Below, one piece after another: positions 9,207 to 19,709 of a DNA stretch of 64,000 nucleotides. The notes under the pieces were generated by a model. The model was not told where the DNA came from. It was given only the letters and a program-made list of their open reading frames with translations, and ran no database searches. Both the position numbers and the translations under genes were made by a program. The stretch's first letter is position 1; the number at the start of each line of letters is the position of its first letter. This DNA comes from Nocardioides marmorisolisilvae (lineage in GTDB: Bacteria > Actinomycetota > Actinomycetes > Propionibacteriales > Nocardioidaceae), in assembly GCF_031656915.1 (NCBI RefSeq), contig NZ_CP134227.1, positions 3,038,001-3,102,000 on the forward strand. Reading direction: 5' to 3'.

Positions 9207-9680
9207 TCAGCGCCGCAGGTTCGGCAGGGTGGGCATGCCCGACGTGTAGCCGAAGGCCAGCCGGGTGAGGGTCAGCGCCGCGAACATCAGGCCGAAGTCG
9301 CGCAGCGCGACGTCGCCGTACCCGCCGACCATGAGCAGGTTGACGATGATGCCGGCCAGCCACAGCGCGACCACGGGCGCGCCGACCCGGGGGATCAGCA
9401 GCACGATGATGCCGGCGAGGATCTCGACGACGCCCACCATGTGCATGGCATCGGCCGCGCTGCCCGGGATCAGGTCGTTGAACTGCGGGGCCAGGTAGCG
9501 GGCCCAGTGGTCGGTCAGCACGGTGGCGAACTTGTCGATACCGAAGAGGACCGGCAGCAGCGCGAAGCCCAGACGGAGCGCCCAGAACGCCTGGTAGCCC
9601 GGGTCTCGTCGCAGGTCGGCGGTGCCGACCTGGGCTCGGGGACGGGTGGAGCCAGCGTTGCTGGCAGGAATGGTGGTCAT
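9207..9680 (-). CDS. DoxX-like integral membrane protein
   Basis: A 157-residue protein with about four transmembrane helices: FWALRLGFALLPVLFG, VEILAGIIVLLIP, VALWLAGIIVNLLM and FGLMFAALTLTRLAF. Topology and length fit the DoxX/DoxX-like family, whose role is mostly undefined though some members work in redox homeostasis. An AGGAGT ribosome site precedes the ATG. The promoter region contains a clear palindrome at 9707-9719, so the gene and perhaps the patatin gene below it may be under a dedicated repressor. Confidence 0.72.
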   Translation of the reverse strand: MTTIPASNAGSTRPRAQVGTADLRRDPGYQAFWALRLGFALLPVLFGIDKFATVLTDHWARYLAPQFNDLIPGSAADAMHMVGVVEILAGIIVLLIPRVGAPVVALWLAGIIVNLLMVGGYGDVALRDFGLMFAALTLTRLAFGYTSGMPTLPNLRR

Positions 9681-9706
9681 GGCGACTCCTTCTAACGGTG
9701 GGGTAG

Positions 9707-9719
9707 TTCTAATTTAGAA
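9707..9719. promoter_or_regulatory. operator-like palindrome TTCTAA-T-TTAGAA
   Basis: A perfect 6-base inverted repeat around a single T. A further TTCTAA half-site lies at 9690-9695, between the palindrome and the DoxX start. The 190-base gap between the DoxX-like gene and helD is AT-rich against the rest of the window. The site lies 27 bases upstream of the DoxX ATG, where a repressor would block transcription. The cognate regulator is not identifiable. Confidence 0.5.
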
Positions 9720-9869
9720 GCCGTTGCGGTTTTCGTCAACAAATTTCTCCGATAGAAATGCGCCCACCCTCGGGGATATCGGCCGCGGCCGCGGACACCA
9801 CCCGGTAAAGTTTCCTTCCTTGTATTCAGCGCTTCCGCCCGTCAACTTCCGCCTTCGAGGACACCCTTC

Positions 9870-12023
<2,154 letters not shown>

Positions 12024-12038
12024 ACCGCCGGAGGCGGT
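12024..12038 (+). terminator. short GC hairpin after helD
   Basis: ACCGCC pairs with GGCGGT around GGA, beginning at the last base of the helD stop region. The stem is only six pairs with no U-tract. It may be a weak terminator. Confidence 0.35.
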
Positions 12039-12045
12039 CGGCGCC

Positions 12046-12426
12046 ATGGTGCAATCCGCCTACTTGGAAGTAACCTCCGGAGGTGGCGCCGCAAAGGACG
12101 CACGGCCGTTGCCGCGCACGCACTACACGAGGATCGTGATCCCGCTCTACTACGAAGGCCACGCCTACCGGAAGGGCACCCGAATCCGGGTGACGATCTC
12201 GGCGCCCAACGGCACCCAACCGGTCTGGTCGACCACCAAGCCACGGCCGTCGACCGGCACCGCGAAGGTGTGGGTGTCCTCCTCGCCCCGGCACCGGTCG
12301 CGCCTGGTGCTGCCCGTCGTGCCGGGTCTGAGCATCCCCTCGGCCCAGCCGCCGTGCCCGAGCCTGCGTGACGAGCCGTGCCGCAGCTTCGTCCCACTGG
12401 TCAATCGGTCGGTGGCGGCACGCTAG
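12046..12426 (+). pseudogene. C-terminal remnant of a CocE/NonD-type hydrolase
   Basis: A 126-residue frame that looks like only the C-terminal jelly-roll domain of a CocE/NonD (X-Pro dipeptidyl-peptidase-like) secreted hydrolase. The family features are PLYYEGHAYRKGTRIRVTIS, then APNGTQPVW, then RLVLPVVPG and PCPSLRDEPCR close to the stop. The catalytic alpha/beta-hydrolase domain, normally several hundred residues before this, is absent; helD occupies that space. The frame stays open upstream into helD, as expected for a fragment joined by deletion. It may still be translated but cannot be an enzyme. Identification is from remembered family sequence. Confidence 0.7.
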
Positions 12427-12446
12427 CGAGGTTGTAGCGTGCGGCC

Positions 12447-14357
12447 ATGCCGAGCCATCCCCTGAGCGCCACCGACGCTCTCGAGGCTCTGCTCGGTCAC
12501 GAGGCCTGGGCGGTCATCCGACTGCGCGACAGCGAGACGGTCACGCTCGTCGCCGGCAGCCTGGAACCGGCCGACCGACTCGCGGACATCCCGCTGGAGA
12601 CCGGTGCACCGGCGGAGGGTCGCCGATTCGACCGGCTGGTGGCGGTGCCGTTCCGGCAGGTCGCCGAACGCGGGTTCGAGGTGCATGACGACGGCACCCC
12701 GCTGGCCGTCGTACGCATCGAGAGCGAGCAGGAGGTGCCGCTCGAGGAGCTCGTCGCGGCGCTGCCCGAGGACGCCGTCGAAGCCGATCCGGGGGGTGGC
12801 TTCGAGACCGATGACGACGAGTACGCCGGTGTCGTCGAGCGGATCATCCGCGACGAGATCGGCAACGGCGAGGGCGCCAACCTGGTGATCGGCCGCCGCT
12901 ACCGGGCCCGGCTGCGCGACTGGGACGCCGACTCGGCTCCGCGCAAGGCACTGAGCGTGCTGCGCCGGCTGCTCGAGCAGGAGCGCGGCGCCTACTGGAC
13001 CTACTGCCTCTGGACGGGGGACCGGTTCCTGATCGGTGCCTCGCCCGAGCGGCACGTCAGCGTGCACGGCGGCGACGTGCGGATGAACCCGATCTCCGGA
13101 ACCTTCCGGCTGCGCGGGCTCGCGGAGCTCTCCGAGGACGAGCGCAAGGCACGGCTGCTGGAGTTCCTCGCCGACGAGAAGGAGATCTACGAGCTCTTCA
13201 TGGTCGTCGACGAGGAGCTCAAGATGATGTGCGACGTCTGCCACGAGGGTGGGCAGGTGCTCGGGCCGTTCCTCAAGCCGATGACCCATCTGGTGCACAC
13301 CGAGTACCTGCTGGCCGGCCGCACCCGTGCCGACGTACGCGACGTGCTGCGCGACACCATGTTCGCTGCCACGGTCACCGGTGCTCCGGTGGAGAACGCC
13401 TGCCGGTTGATCCGGCAGTACGAGTCCGAGGGTCGTGGCTACTACGCCGGTGCGCTGGCGCTGCTCGGCCGCGACGGCGACGGGGCGCCGACCGCGGACA
13501 GCCCGATCGTGATCCGGACCGCGGACGTGAGCCCGGACGGCCGGCTCACCGTCACCGCGGGCGCCACCCTGGTCCGCGACTCCGATCCGGCGCACGAGGT
13601 GGCCGAGACGCATGCCAAGGCGGGCGGGATCCTGAGCGCGTTCGGGCTGGTGCCCCGGGCCGCCGGGTCGCCGGCCGACGTCGCGTCGCTGACCACCGAC
13701 GAGGACGTGCTGATCGCGCTGAACTCCCGCAACCAGCGGCTGGCCAAGTTCTGGCTCACCGACCAGTCCGGCGCGGCGCCGGCGCCGGTGCTGACCGGGA
13801 AGCGGGTGGCGATCCTGCACGGCGAGGACGACTTCGTGAACATGCTCGCGCACGTCTTCGGCGTCCTCGGTCTGAGTCCGACCGTGATCCGGCACGAGGC
13901 CTACGAGAGCGGCGCGTTCGACGGCTACGACCTCGTCGTGGTGGGGCCGGGACCGGGTGACCCCCGCGACGACGACAGCCCGAAGATCGCGGCCTTCCGG
14001 CGGGCGGTCGACGACCTGCTCGCCGCGGGCACCCCGTTCCTCGCGGTCTGCCTGGGTCATCAGGTGCTCTGCAGCCGACTGGGGATCGAGCTTGCCTACA
14101 AGGACATCGTGTTCCAGGGCACCCAGTCCACGGTCGCGATCGACGGCCGTCCGGAGACGGTCGGGTTCTACAACACCTTCGTGGGCCGGGCTGGTGGGGC
14201 TCTGCCCCAGGGGGTCCGGGTCGAGGCGGACGACGCCGGCGACGTGCACCTGCTGGCCGGGCCGCACTTCCGCGGCGTGCAGTTCCACGCCGAGTCCATC
14301 CTCACCGAGAACGGCTTCGCGATCCTGCGTGGACTGCTCGTCGACCTGCTGGGATGA
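12447..14357 (+). CDS. PhzE-like ADIC/anthranilate synthase (fused synthase and glutaminase)
   Basis: A 636-residue fusion matching PhzE, which converts chorismate and glutamine to 2-amino-2-deoxyisochorismate. The chorismate-binding half has AERGFEVHDDGTPLA, GASPERHVSV, MNPISGTFR and MVVDEELKMM. The C-terminal class I glutaminase has the nucleophile in AVCLGHQVLC and the His-Glu pair in VQFHAES. These fit PhzE better than TrpE, including length. No other phenazine genes (phzA, B, D, F, G) are nearby, so the product could be anthranilate or feed another pathway. It overlaps the next glutaminase gene by four bases. Confidence 0.88.
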   Translation: MPSHPLSATDALEALLGHEAWAVIRLRDSETVTLVAGSLEPADRLADIPLETGAPAEGRRFDRLVAVPFRQVAERGFEVHDDGTPLAVVRIESEQEVPLEELVAALPEDAVEADPGGGFETDDDEYAGVVERIIRDEIGNGEGANLVIGRRYRARLRDWDADSAPRKALSVLRRLLEQERGAYWTYCLWTGDRFLIGASPERHVSVHGGDVRMNPISGTFRLRGLAELSEDERKARLLEFLADEKEIYELFMVVDEELKMMCDVCHEGGQVLGPFLKPMTHLVHTEYLLAGRTRADVRDVLRDTMFAATVTGAPVENACRLIRQYESEGRGYYAGALALLGRDGDGAPTADSPIVIRTADVSPDGRLTVTAGATLVRDSDPAHEVAETHAKAGGILSAFGLVPRAAGSPADVASLTTDEDVLIALNSRNQRLAKFWLTDQSGAAPAPVLTGKRVAILHGEDDFVNMLAHVFGVLGLSPTVIRHEAYESGAFDGYDLVVVGPGPGDPRDDDSPKIAAFRRAVDDLLAAGTPFLAVCLGHQVLCSRLGIELAYKDIVFQGTQSTVAIDGRPETVGFYNTFVGRAGGALPQGVRVEADDAGDVHLLAGPHFRGVQFHAESILTENGFAILRGLLVDLLG

Positions 14358-14899
14358 CCCGCGTCCTGGTCGTGGACCATCACGACTCCTACACGTGGAA
14401 CCTGGTGCACCTGATCGCCTCCGTCACCGGTCACCTGCCCGACGTCGCCGAGCACGACGAGCCGTTCGACCTCGCGGACTGCAGCCACGTCGTGCTCTCG
14501 CCCGGCCCGGGTCACCCCGCGAACCCCGGCGACTTCGCCCTGGGTCACGCGATCTTCGCCTCCGGGCTGCCGGTGCTGGGCGTCTGCTTGGGCATGCAGG
14601 CGCTGGTCACGGCGTACGGCGGGCACGTCGGGCCGGTCGACCCGGCCCACGGCGAGGTGGCCCGGATCGAGCACGACGGGGTGGGCCTGTTCGACGGCAT
14701 CCCGCAGCACTTCGCCGCGGTCCGCTACCACTCCCTTGCGGCGCTGGGGGTGCCTGCCGAGCTGGAGGTGACCGCGACCGCCGACGGCGTGGTGATGGGG
14801 GTGCGGCACCGATCGCTGCCGCTGGTCGGCGTCCAGTTCCACCCCGAGTCGGTGCTGTCCGAGCACGGCGCTCGCCTCGTGGCCAACTTCCTGCGATGA
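14354..14899 (+). CDS. pabA: aminodeoxychorismate/anthranilate synthase glutaminase subunit
   Basis: Class I glutamine amidotransferase of 181 residues that supplies ammonia to a chorismate aminating partner. The catalytic Cys is in GVCLGMQAL, and His-Glu in GVQFHPESVL; the N-terminus VLVVDHHDSYTWNL and SPGPGHPANPG are typical of TrpG/PabA. It overlaps both neighbours by four bases. Since the upstream PhzE-like protein carries its own glutaminase, this subunit most likely serves the downstream PabB, making it PabA rather than TrpG. Confidence 0.88.
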   Translation: MTRVLVVDHHDSYTWNLVHLIASVTGHLPDVAEHDEPFDLADCSHVVLSPGPGHPANPGDFALGHAIFASGLPVLGVCLGMQALVTAYGGHVGPVDPAHGEVARIEHDGVGLFDGIPQHFAAVRYHSLAALGVPAELEVTATADGVVMGVRHRSLPLVGVQFHPESVLSEHGARLVANFLR

Positions 14900-16047
14900 A
14901 CGAGCGCGCCTTCACGCTCGGCTTCGGCCCGGACGGACCGGTCCGCGGCTCCCTCGATCCCGACGACCTCTCCCTCTCCTACGACGCCGCCCGCGGCGAG
15001 GTGCGTGGCCATCCCGGCGGCGGTCTGCTCGGCGACGACGTGTTCGCGGTTCTCGAGGGCCTTCTCGACGGCGACCCGAGCACGCTGTGGGTGGGCTGGC
15101 TCGGCTACGCCTGTCGCCCCGACCTGCCGGCGTGCCCCGCCCGGGGGACACCGGACGCGGTCTGGATGCGGGCCCGCCGGACACAGCGGGCCGCTCCGGT
15201 TCCGGCCGCGACGCCGCCGAGCGGGACCCCGCCCGCCGAGGGGGGCACCGCGCCCGACTGGTACCGACGGGCGTTCGCCGAGGTGCAGCGCCAGCTTCGT
15301 GCCGGCAACAGCTACGAGGTCAACCTCACCCATCGGGTCGCGGTGGAGTCCGATCGCGACCCGGACACGGCGTACGCGCGCCTGGTCGCGCTCAACCCGG
15401 CGCCGTACGCCGGGCACCTGCGGCACCTCGGCACGCACCTGCTCGGCAGCTCGCCGGAGCGGTTCGCGACGATCACCGGGCGTCGCGTCGTCACCAGCCC
15501 GATCAAGGGCACCACCCCGCGGGGCGGCACGGCTGTGGAGGACGCCCGGCAGCGCGAGCGGCTGCTCACCGACCCGAAGATCCGGGCCGAGAACCTGATG
15601 GTCACCGACCTGCTGCGCAACGACCTGTCGCAGGTGTGCCGTCCCGGCACCGTGCGCGTCTCCGGACTGATGCAGCCGGAGTCGCACCCATCGGTGCACC
15701 AGCTGGTCAGCACCGTGGAGGGCAGTCTCGCCCCAGGGGTCAGCACGCTCGCCGCGCTGCGGGCGATGTTCCCCGCCGGCTCGATGACCGGGGCGCCCAA
15801 GCGGCGCACCATGGAGGTCATCGACGCGGTCGAGGCGACGCCGCGGGGGATCTACGCCGGCGCGTTCGGCTGGGTGACCGGGGACGGGCGGGCTGACCTG
15901 GGTGTGGTGATCCGCTCGCTGGTGCGGGCGCCGGATGGCCGGTGGAGCGTCGGCACCGGTGGCGGGGTCACGGTGCGCTCGGACGTCGACGACGAGTGGG
16001 CCGAGGCCGGCTGGAAGACCGACCGGCTGCTGGCCGCCCTGAAGTGA
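14896..16047 (+). CDS. pabB: aminodeoxychorismate synthase component I
   Basis: Forms 4-amino-4-deoxychorismate from chorismate and ammonia for folate synthesis. The 383-residue protein has the chorismate-binding domain with SPIKGTTPRG; the Lys in PIKGT distinguishes PabB from TrpE, which has Ala there. Further motifs are NLMVTDLLRNDL, VSTVEGSL and FPAGSMTGAPK. The N-terminal domain is shorter than in E. coli PabB. The ATG overlaps the pabA stop. Three degenerate copies of an AGCTGCCTGAAGT-like unit span the 3' end and stop (about 16033-16077), a minor local duplication. Confidence 0.9.
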   Translation: MNERAFTLGFGPDGPVRGSLDPDDLSLSYDAARGEVRGHPGGGLLGDDVFAVLEGLLDGDPSTLWVGWLGYACRPDLPACPARGTPDAVWMRARRTQRAAPVPAATPPSGTPPAEGGTAPDWYRRAFAEVQRQLRAGNSYEVNLTHRVAVESDRDPDTAYARLVALNPAPYAGHLRHLGTHLLGSSPERFATITGRRVVTSPIKGTTPRGGTAVEDARQRERLLTDPKIRAENLMVTDLLRNDLSQVCRPGTVRVSGLMQPESHPSVHQLVSTVEGSLAPGVSTLAALRAMFPAGSMTGAPKRRTMEVIDAVEATPRGIYAGAFGWVTGDGRADLGVVIRSLVRAPDGRWSVGTGGGVTVRSDVDDEWAEAGWKTDRLLAALK

Positions 16048-16083
16048 GCTGCCTGAAGTAGCTGCCTGCAGTGAGCGGTGCGG

Positions 16084-17406
16084 TCAGCTGGACTTGGTCG
16101 CCTGGTCGCTGCCCAGGGTGACCGAGACCGTCCTCGAGCTGCCGCCGCGGATGTAGGTGATCTTGACGTTGTCGCCGGGGCGGTGGCCGCGGATCGTGGC
16201 GACCAGCGAGTCGGCCCCGTCGATCATCGTGTTGTCGACCTTGGTGATCACATCGCCGGCCTTCAGCCCGACCCCGGAGGCCGCCCCGTTCGGGTCGACG
16301 GTGTGGATCTTCGCGCCCTGCTGGAGTGCTCGCCCGGTGAGGTCGGAGACGCTCACGCCGAGTCGGGCATGGGTCGGGGTCTGGTGGTTCATGATCTGGT
16401 TGACGATCGGCAGCACCTCGTCGATCGGGATCGCGAATCCGAGGCCGATCGAGCCGCCCTCACCGGACGCGGAGGTGCCCGACGTACGGATCGCGGAGTC
16501 GATCCCGACGACCCGGCCGGCCATGTCGACCAGCGGCCCGCCGGAGTTGCCCGGGTTGATCGCGGCGTCGGTCTGGATGGCGGGGTACGTCGTGCTCTGG
16601 TCGGAGCCGGGTGACTGCGGTGCCCCGAAGGGGCTGAACGGGTTCGTCTGCTGCTGGGGGTCGCTGGTCTGCACCGAGACGGGGCGGTTGAGCGCGCTGA
16701 CGATCCCGGACGTGACGGTCGAGTTCAGCCCGAAGGGCGAGCCGACTGCGACGACCGGCTGGCCGACCTTGAGGTTGCCCGAGTGGCCGATGGTCGCCGG
16801 TGTCAGGTCGGAGACGTTCTCAGCCTTGATCACCGCGATGTCGGTGACCGGGTCGGTGCCGACCACCTTGGCCCGGTGGGTGCTGCCGTCGTTGAAGTTG
16901 ACGGTGATCGAGCCGTTGTTGCCGGCGACCGCGACGACATGGTTGTTGGTCAAGATCGTGCCGTCCGGCTTCAGGATGATCCCCGAACCGGAGCCGGCCT
17001 CGTTCTGCCCGGTGACGTTGATCTTCACCACCGACGGCAGCACCTTGGCGGCCACCTGCTCGACACTGCCCGCCTTCGCGGTGTCGTCAGTCGCGCTGAC
17101 CACATTGCCCGAGGCGGGGGACGACGCGCTGACAGAGCTGTTGTCATCGCCCTGCCACGCGTCGTACCACGCAGCGCCACCGACCCCGGCCGCTCCTCCC
17201 ACCAGGAGGGCACCTACCAGTAACCCCGCCGTCACGACCCCGCGTCGCGCGGGTGCGGTCGCGCGTTCGGGTGCCGGCTGTTGAAAGGGCGGCAAGGGCC
17301 TGGTGTGCTCGGCCGGGGTCGGCGCTGTGGACGACCAGTCCTGCGAGTCCGACGGCTGGGGTGAGGGGACACTGTCACCGGTCGGTCGTTCGGGCTGGTC
17401 GTTCAT
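16084..17406 (-). CDS. pepD: membrane-anchored HtrA-family serine protease (PepD-like)
   Basis: Envelope quality-control protease of about 440 residues. A Pro-rich cytoplasmic N-terminus is followed by one transmembrane segment (VVTAGLLVGALLVGGAAG). The trypsin-like domain has a complete triad: His in LTNNHVV, Asp in VTDIAVI, Ser in NPGNSGGPL. A PDZ domain follows (GLKAGDVITKVD). It sits downstream of the histidine kinase and response regulator in the mprA-mprB-pepD order of mycobacteria. The ATG at 17406 has GGAGG just before it; an in-frame GTG at 17415 is the alternative. Confidence 0.9.
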   Translation of the reverse strand: MNDQPERPTGDSVPSPQPSDSQDWSSTAPTPAEHTRPLPPFQQPAPERATAPARRGVVTAGLLVGALLVGGAAGVGGAAWYDAWQGDDNSSVSASSPASGNVVSATDDTAKAGSVEQVAAKVLPSVVKINVTGQNEAGSGSGIILKPDGTILTNNHVVAVAGNNGSITVNFNDGSTHRAKVVGTDPVTDIAVIKAENVSDLTPATIGHSGNLKVGQPVVAVGSPFGLNSTVTSGIVSALNRPVSVQTSDPQQQTNPFSPFGAPQSPGSDQSTTYPAIQTDAAINPGNSGGPLVDMAGRVVGIDSAIRTSGTSASGEGGSIGLGFAIPIDEVLPIVNQIMNHQTPTHARLGVSVSDLTGRALQQGAKIHTVDPNGAASGVGLKAGDVITKVDNTMIDGADSLVATIRGHRPGDNVKITYIRGGSSRTVSVTLGSDQATKSS

Positions 17407-17496
17407 GTCCTCCACCTTGCCCAGCGAGCCTGAGAGAGACCTTGGAGTCCGCTACGACCCTGCCAAGGACATAGGCCGAAGCAGATTCGGGACCGT

Positions 17497-18876
17497 TCAT
17501 TCCTCGTCGAGCGGCGCCGACTGGCCCGGGACCCAGAACCAGAACCCCGCGCCGCCGTCCGGTCCTGTCCCCGCGCGGACCACGCCACCGTGTCGCTCGG
17601 CCACGGTCCGGACGATGGCCAGGCCCAGCCCGGAGCCGGGCATGCTGCGCGCCGAGGACGAGCGGTAGAACCGGTCGAACACCCGGGGCAGGTCCGGGCC
17701 CGGGATGCCCGGGCCGCCATCCGCCACCATCAGGGTGCCCTCGTCGAGGTGCACGCGCACGGTGCCGCCCTCGGGGCTCCACTTCGCCGCATTGTCGAGG
17801 AGGTTGGTGATCGCCCGCTCGAGGCTGGCCGCGTCGCCGGTCAGCCACCACGGCTCGGTGCGGACGTCGAAGGTGAGCGAGGTCGCCCGACGGCGTACCC
17901 GGGCGACTGCCTGGTTCACGATCGAGGCGAGCTCGACGGTCTCCAAGGACGGGGCCCCGGGCTCGTCGCGGGCGAGCTCGGTCAGGTCCCCGATCAGATT
18001 GGTCATCTCGCCGATCTGGGCGCGGACGTCGTCCAGCAGCTCGCGGCGCTGACCGGCCGGCAGGGTGCCCTCGGACTGCACGAGCAGATCCAGATTGGTG
18101 CGCAGGCTGGTGAGCGGGGTGCGCAGCTCGTGCCCGGCATCGGCGACCAGCTCCCGCTGCCGGGTGCGTGAGGTGGACAGCGCGACCAGCATCCGGTTGA
18201 ACGCGGTGGACAGCCGGGCGATCTCGTCGCTTCCCTCCACCGGGATCGGATCGAGTCGCTCGGTGCGGGCGATGTCCTCGACCACGGAGGTCAGCCGGCG
18301 GACCGGTCGCAGGCCGTTGCGCGCGACGGTCCAGCCCGCCATACCGGCCACGATCACACCCGCGAGGCCGAACAGCAGCAGCACCAGCCCCAGCCGGTCG
18401 AGCATCCGGTCGGTGGGCTCCAGGGACTGGGCGAGCACCAATGCCTGGTCGTGGCCGGAGGGCACCGCGACCACGCGCCAGTGCTTGCCCTGGGCCCACA
18501 CGGTGCGGGTCGACGACCGGCTGTGTCCCAGGGCGACCGCCACCTCCGGAGGGCCGATCCCGATCGGCTCCGCGGTGTCCAGGCTCCGGACCGGACGTGC
18601 CGACCCCGGGTTGAGGAACTGGATCTTGACGTCCGCGGCGCCGAGCATCCACGACGGCACCTGGGCGGAGAGCCCCTCCAGCGCCTGGCCCTGCACCGCC
18701 GCGGTCGCCCGCTCGAGCAGCGAGTCGTCGAGGGTCGACAGGGTCTGAGTGCGCACGGTGAAGTACGCCGCGAGCGCCACCACGGTGACCGCCAGCCCGA
18801 CGGCCATCGTGGTCAGCGCGATCACCCGGCTGGCCAGCGAGCGCCGGTAGTGCAAGCCGGCCCAGTACGACGCCAT
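17497..18876 (-). CDS. mprB: sensor histidine kinase, MprB-like
   Basis: A 459-residue sensor with two transmembrane helices (about residues 18-40 and 162-182) flanking a roughly 120-residue external domain, then HAMP, HisKA and HATPase. The phosphoacceptor is His249 in ADAGHELRTPLTS. The N box NLLDNAAKW and G boxes DGGPGIPG and GSGLGLAI are intact. It lies 10 bases after the response-regulator gene, and the HtrA protease follows after 81 bases. By analogy with MprAB it should sense envelope stress; this is inferred from synteny and architecture. Confidence 0.9.
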   Translation of the reverse strand: MASYWAGLHYRRSLASRVIALTTMAVGLAVTVVALAAYFTVRTQTLSTLDDSLLERATAAVQGQALEGLSAQVPSWMLGAADVKIQFLNPGSARPVRSLDTAEPIGIGPPEVAVALGHSRSSTRTVWAQGKHWRVVAVPSGHDQALVLAQSLEPTDRMLDRLGLVLLLFGLAGVIVAGMAGWTVARNGLRPVRRLTSVVEDIARTERLDPIPVEGSDEIARLSTAFNRMLVALSTSRTRQRELVADAGHELRTPLTSLRTNLDLLVQSEGTLPAGQRRELLDDVRAQIGEMTNLIGDLTELARDEPGAPSLETVELASIVNQAVARVRRRATSLTFDVRTEPWWLTGDAASLERAITNLLDNAAKWSPEGGTVRVHLDEGTLMVADGGPGIPGPDLPRVFDRFYRSSSARSMPGSGLGLAIVRTVAERHGGVVRAGTGPDGGAGFWFWVPGQSAPLDEE

Positions 18877-18886
18877 CGCCTCGCCC

Positions 18887-19597
18887 TCAGGCGCTGTCGC
18901 GGAGCACGTAGCCGACCCCGCGCACGGTGTGCAGCAGCCGGGGCTCGCCGTCGGCCTCGGTCTTGCGGCGCAGGTAGCCGACGTACACCTCGAGGCTGTT
19001 GGCGGTGGTGGGGAAGTCGAAGCCCCAGACCTCCTCGAGGATGAAGGAGCGCTCGAGCACCCGGCGCGGGCGGCGCAGGAACAGTTCGAGCAGGTTGAAC
19101 TCGGTGCGGGTCAGCTCGATGAGCCGGGTGCCCCGTCGTACCTCGCGGGTGGCCAGGTCCATGCTGAGGTCGGCGTACTCGAGGCGCTCGTCGGCCGAGT
19201 CGTCATCGCTCGGCGCGGTCCGGCGGAGCAGCGCGCGCAGCCGCGCCAACAGCTCGTCGAGCGCGAACGGTTTGGCCAGGTAGTCGTCGGCGCCGGCGTC
19301 GAGGCCCTCGACGCGATCGCCCACGGCGTCGCGTGCGGTGAGCACGAGGATCGGCACGCTGTTGCCCACCGACCGCAGCGCGCGCGTCGTCTCGATGCCG
19401 TCGAGCCGGGGCATCATCACGTCCATGATGATGGCGTCGGGCTTGAGTTGCCCGATGCCCGCCAGCGCCTCGGCGCCGTCCGTGGCGAGCTCGACGGAGT
19501 AGCCGTTGAACTCCAGCGACCTGCGCAGGGAGTCGCGTACGGCGCGGTCGTCCTCGACGATCAGCACCCTGGGCTTGGGCTCGGCGGTGGTACTCAT
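18887..19597 (-). CDS. mprA: OmpR-family response regulator, MprA-like
   Basis: A 236-residue two-domain regulator. The receiver domain has acidic residues EDD near residue 16, phosphoacceptor Asp59 in IIMDVMMP, and Lys in [14 protein letters not shown]. The C-terminal winged helix has [19 protein letters not shown] and YVGYLRRK followed by VRGVGYVLR, typical of OmpR/PhoB DNA-binding domains. The ATG at 19597 is chosen over a 60-residue low-quality upstream extension, since the receiver domain starts directly after it. It leads the mprA-mprB-pepD block. Confidence 0.9.
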   Translation of the reverse strand: MSTTAEPKPRVLIVEDDRAVRDSLRRSLEFNGYSVELATDGAEALAGIGQLKPDAIIMDVMMPRLDGIETTRALRSVGNSVPILVLTARDAVGDRVEGLDAGADDYLAKPFALDELLARLRALLRRTAPSDDDSADERLEYADLSMDLATREVRRGTRLIELTRTEFNLLELFLRRPRRVLERSFILEEVWGFDFPTTANSLEVYVGYLRRKTEADGEPRLLHTVRGVGYVLRDSA

Positions 19598-19651
19598 TGG
19601 TGCCAAGCCTGCCATCTCGTGCTGAGACGTCGCTGAGCGTTCGTCACTCTT

Positions 19652-19683
19652 CGGTCTGCTTCTGGTCCGGTCTGCTTCTGGTC
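19652..19683. repeat. two tandem copies of a 16-base unit
   Basis: CGGTCTGCTTCTGGTC occurs twice head to tail in the 112-base gap upstream of mprA. It lies 55 to 86 bases from the mprA ATG, where promoter or operator sequences are expected. It could be a replication-slippage duplication without function. Confidence 0.5.
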
Positions 19684-19709
19684 CGGCTCGTCCGTGCCGA
19701 CCGCGTTGC

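Noticed and set aside
12447-14357. Phenazine biosynthetic cluster
   Set aside because: Only the PhzE-like gene is present; no phzA, B, D, F or G within the window.
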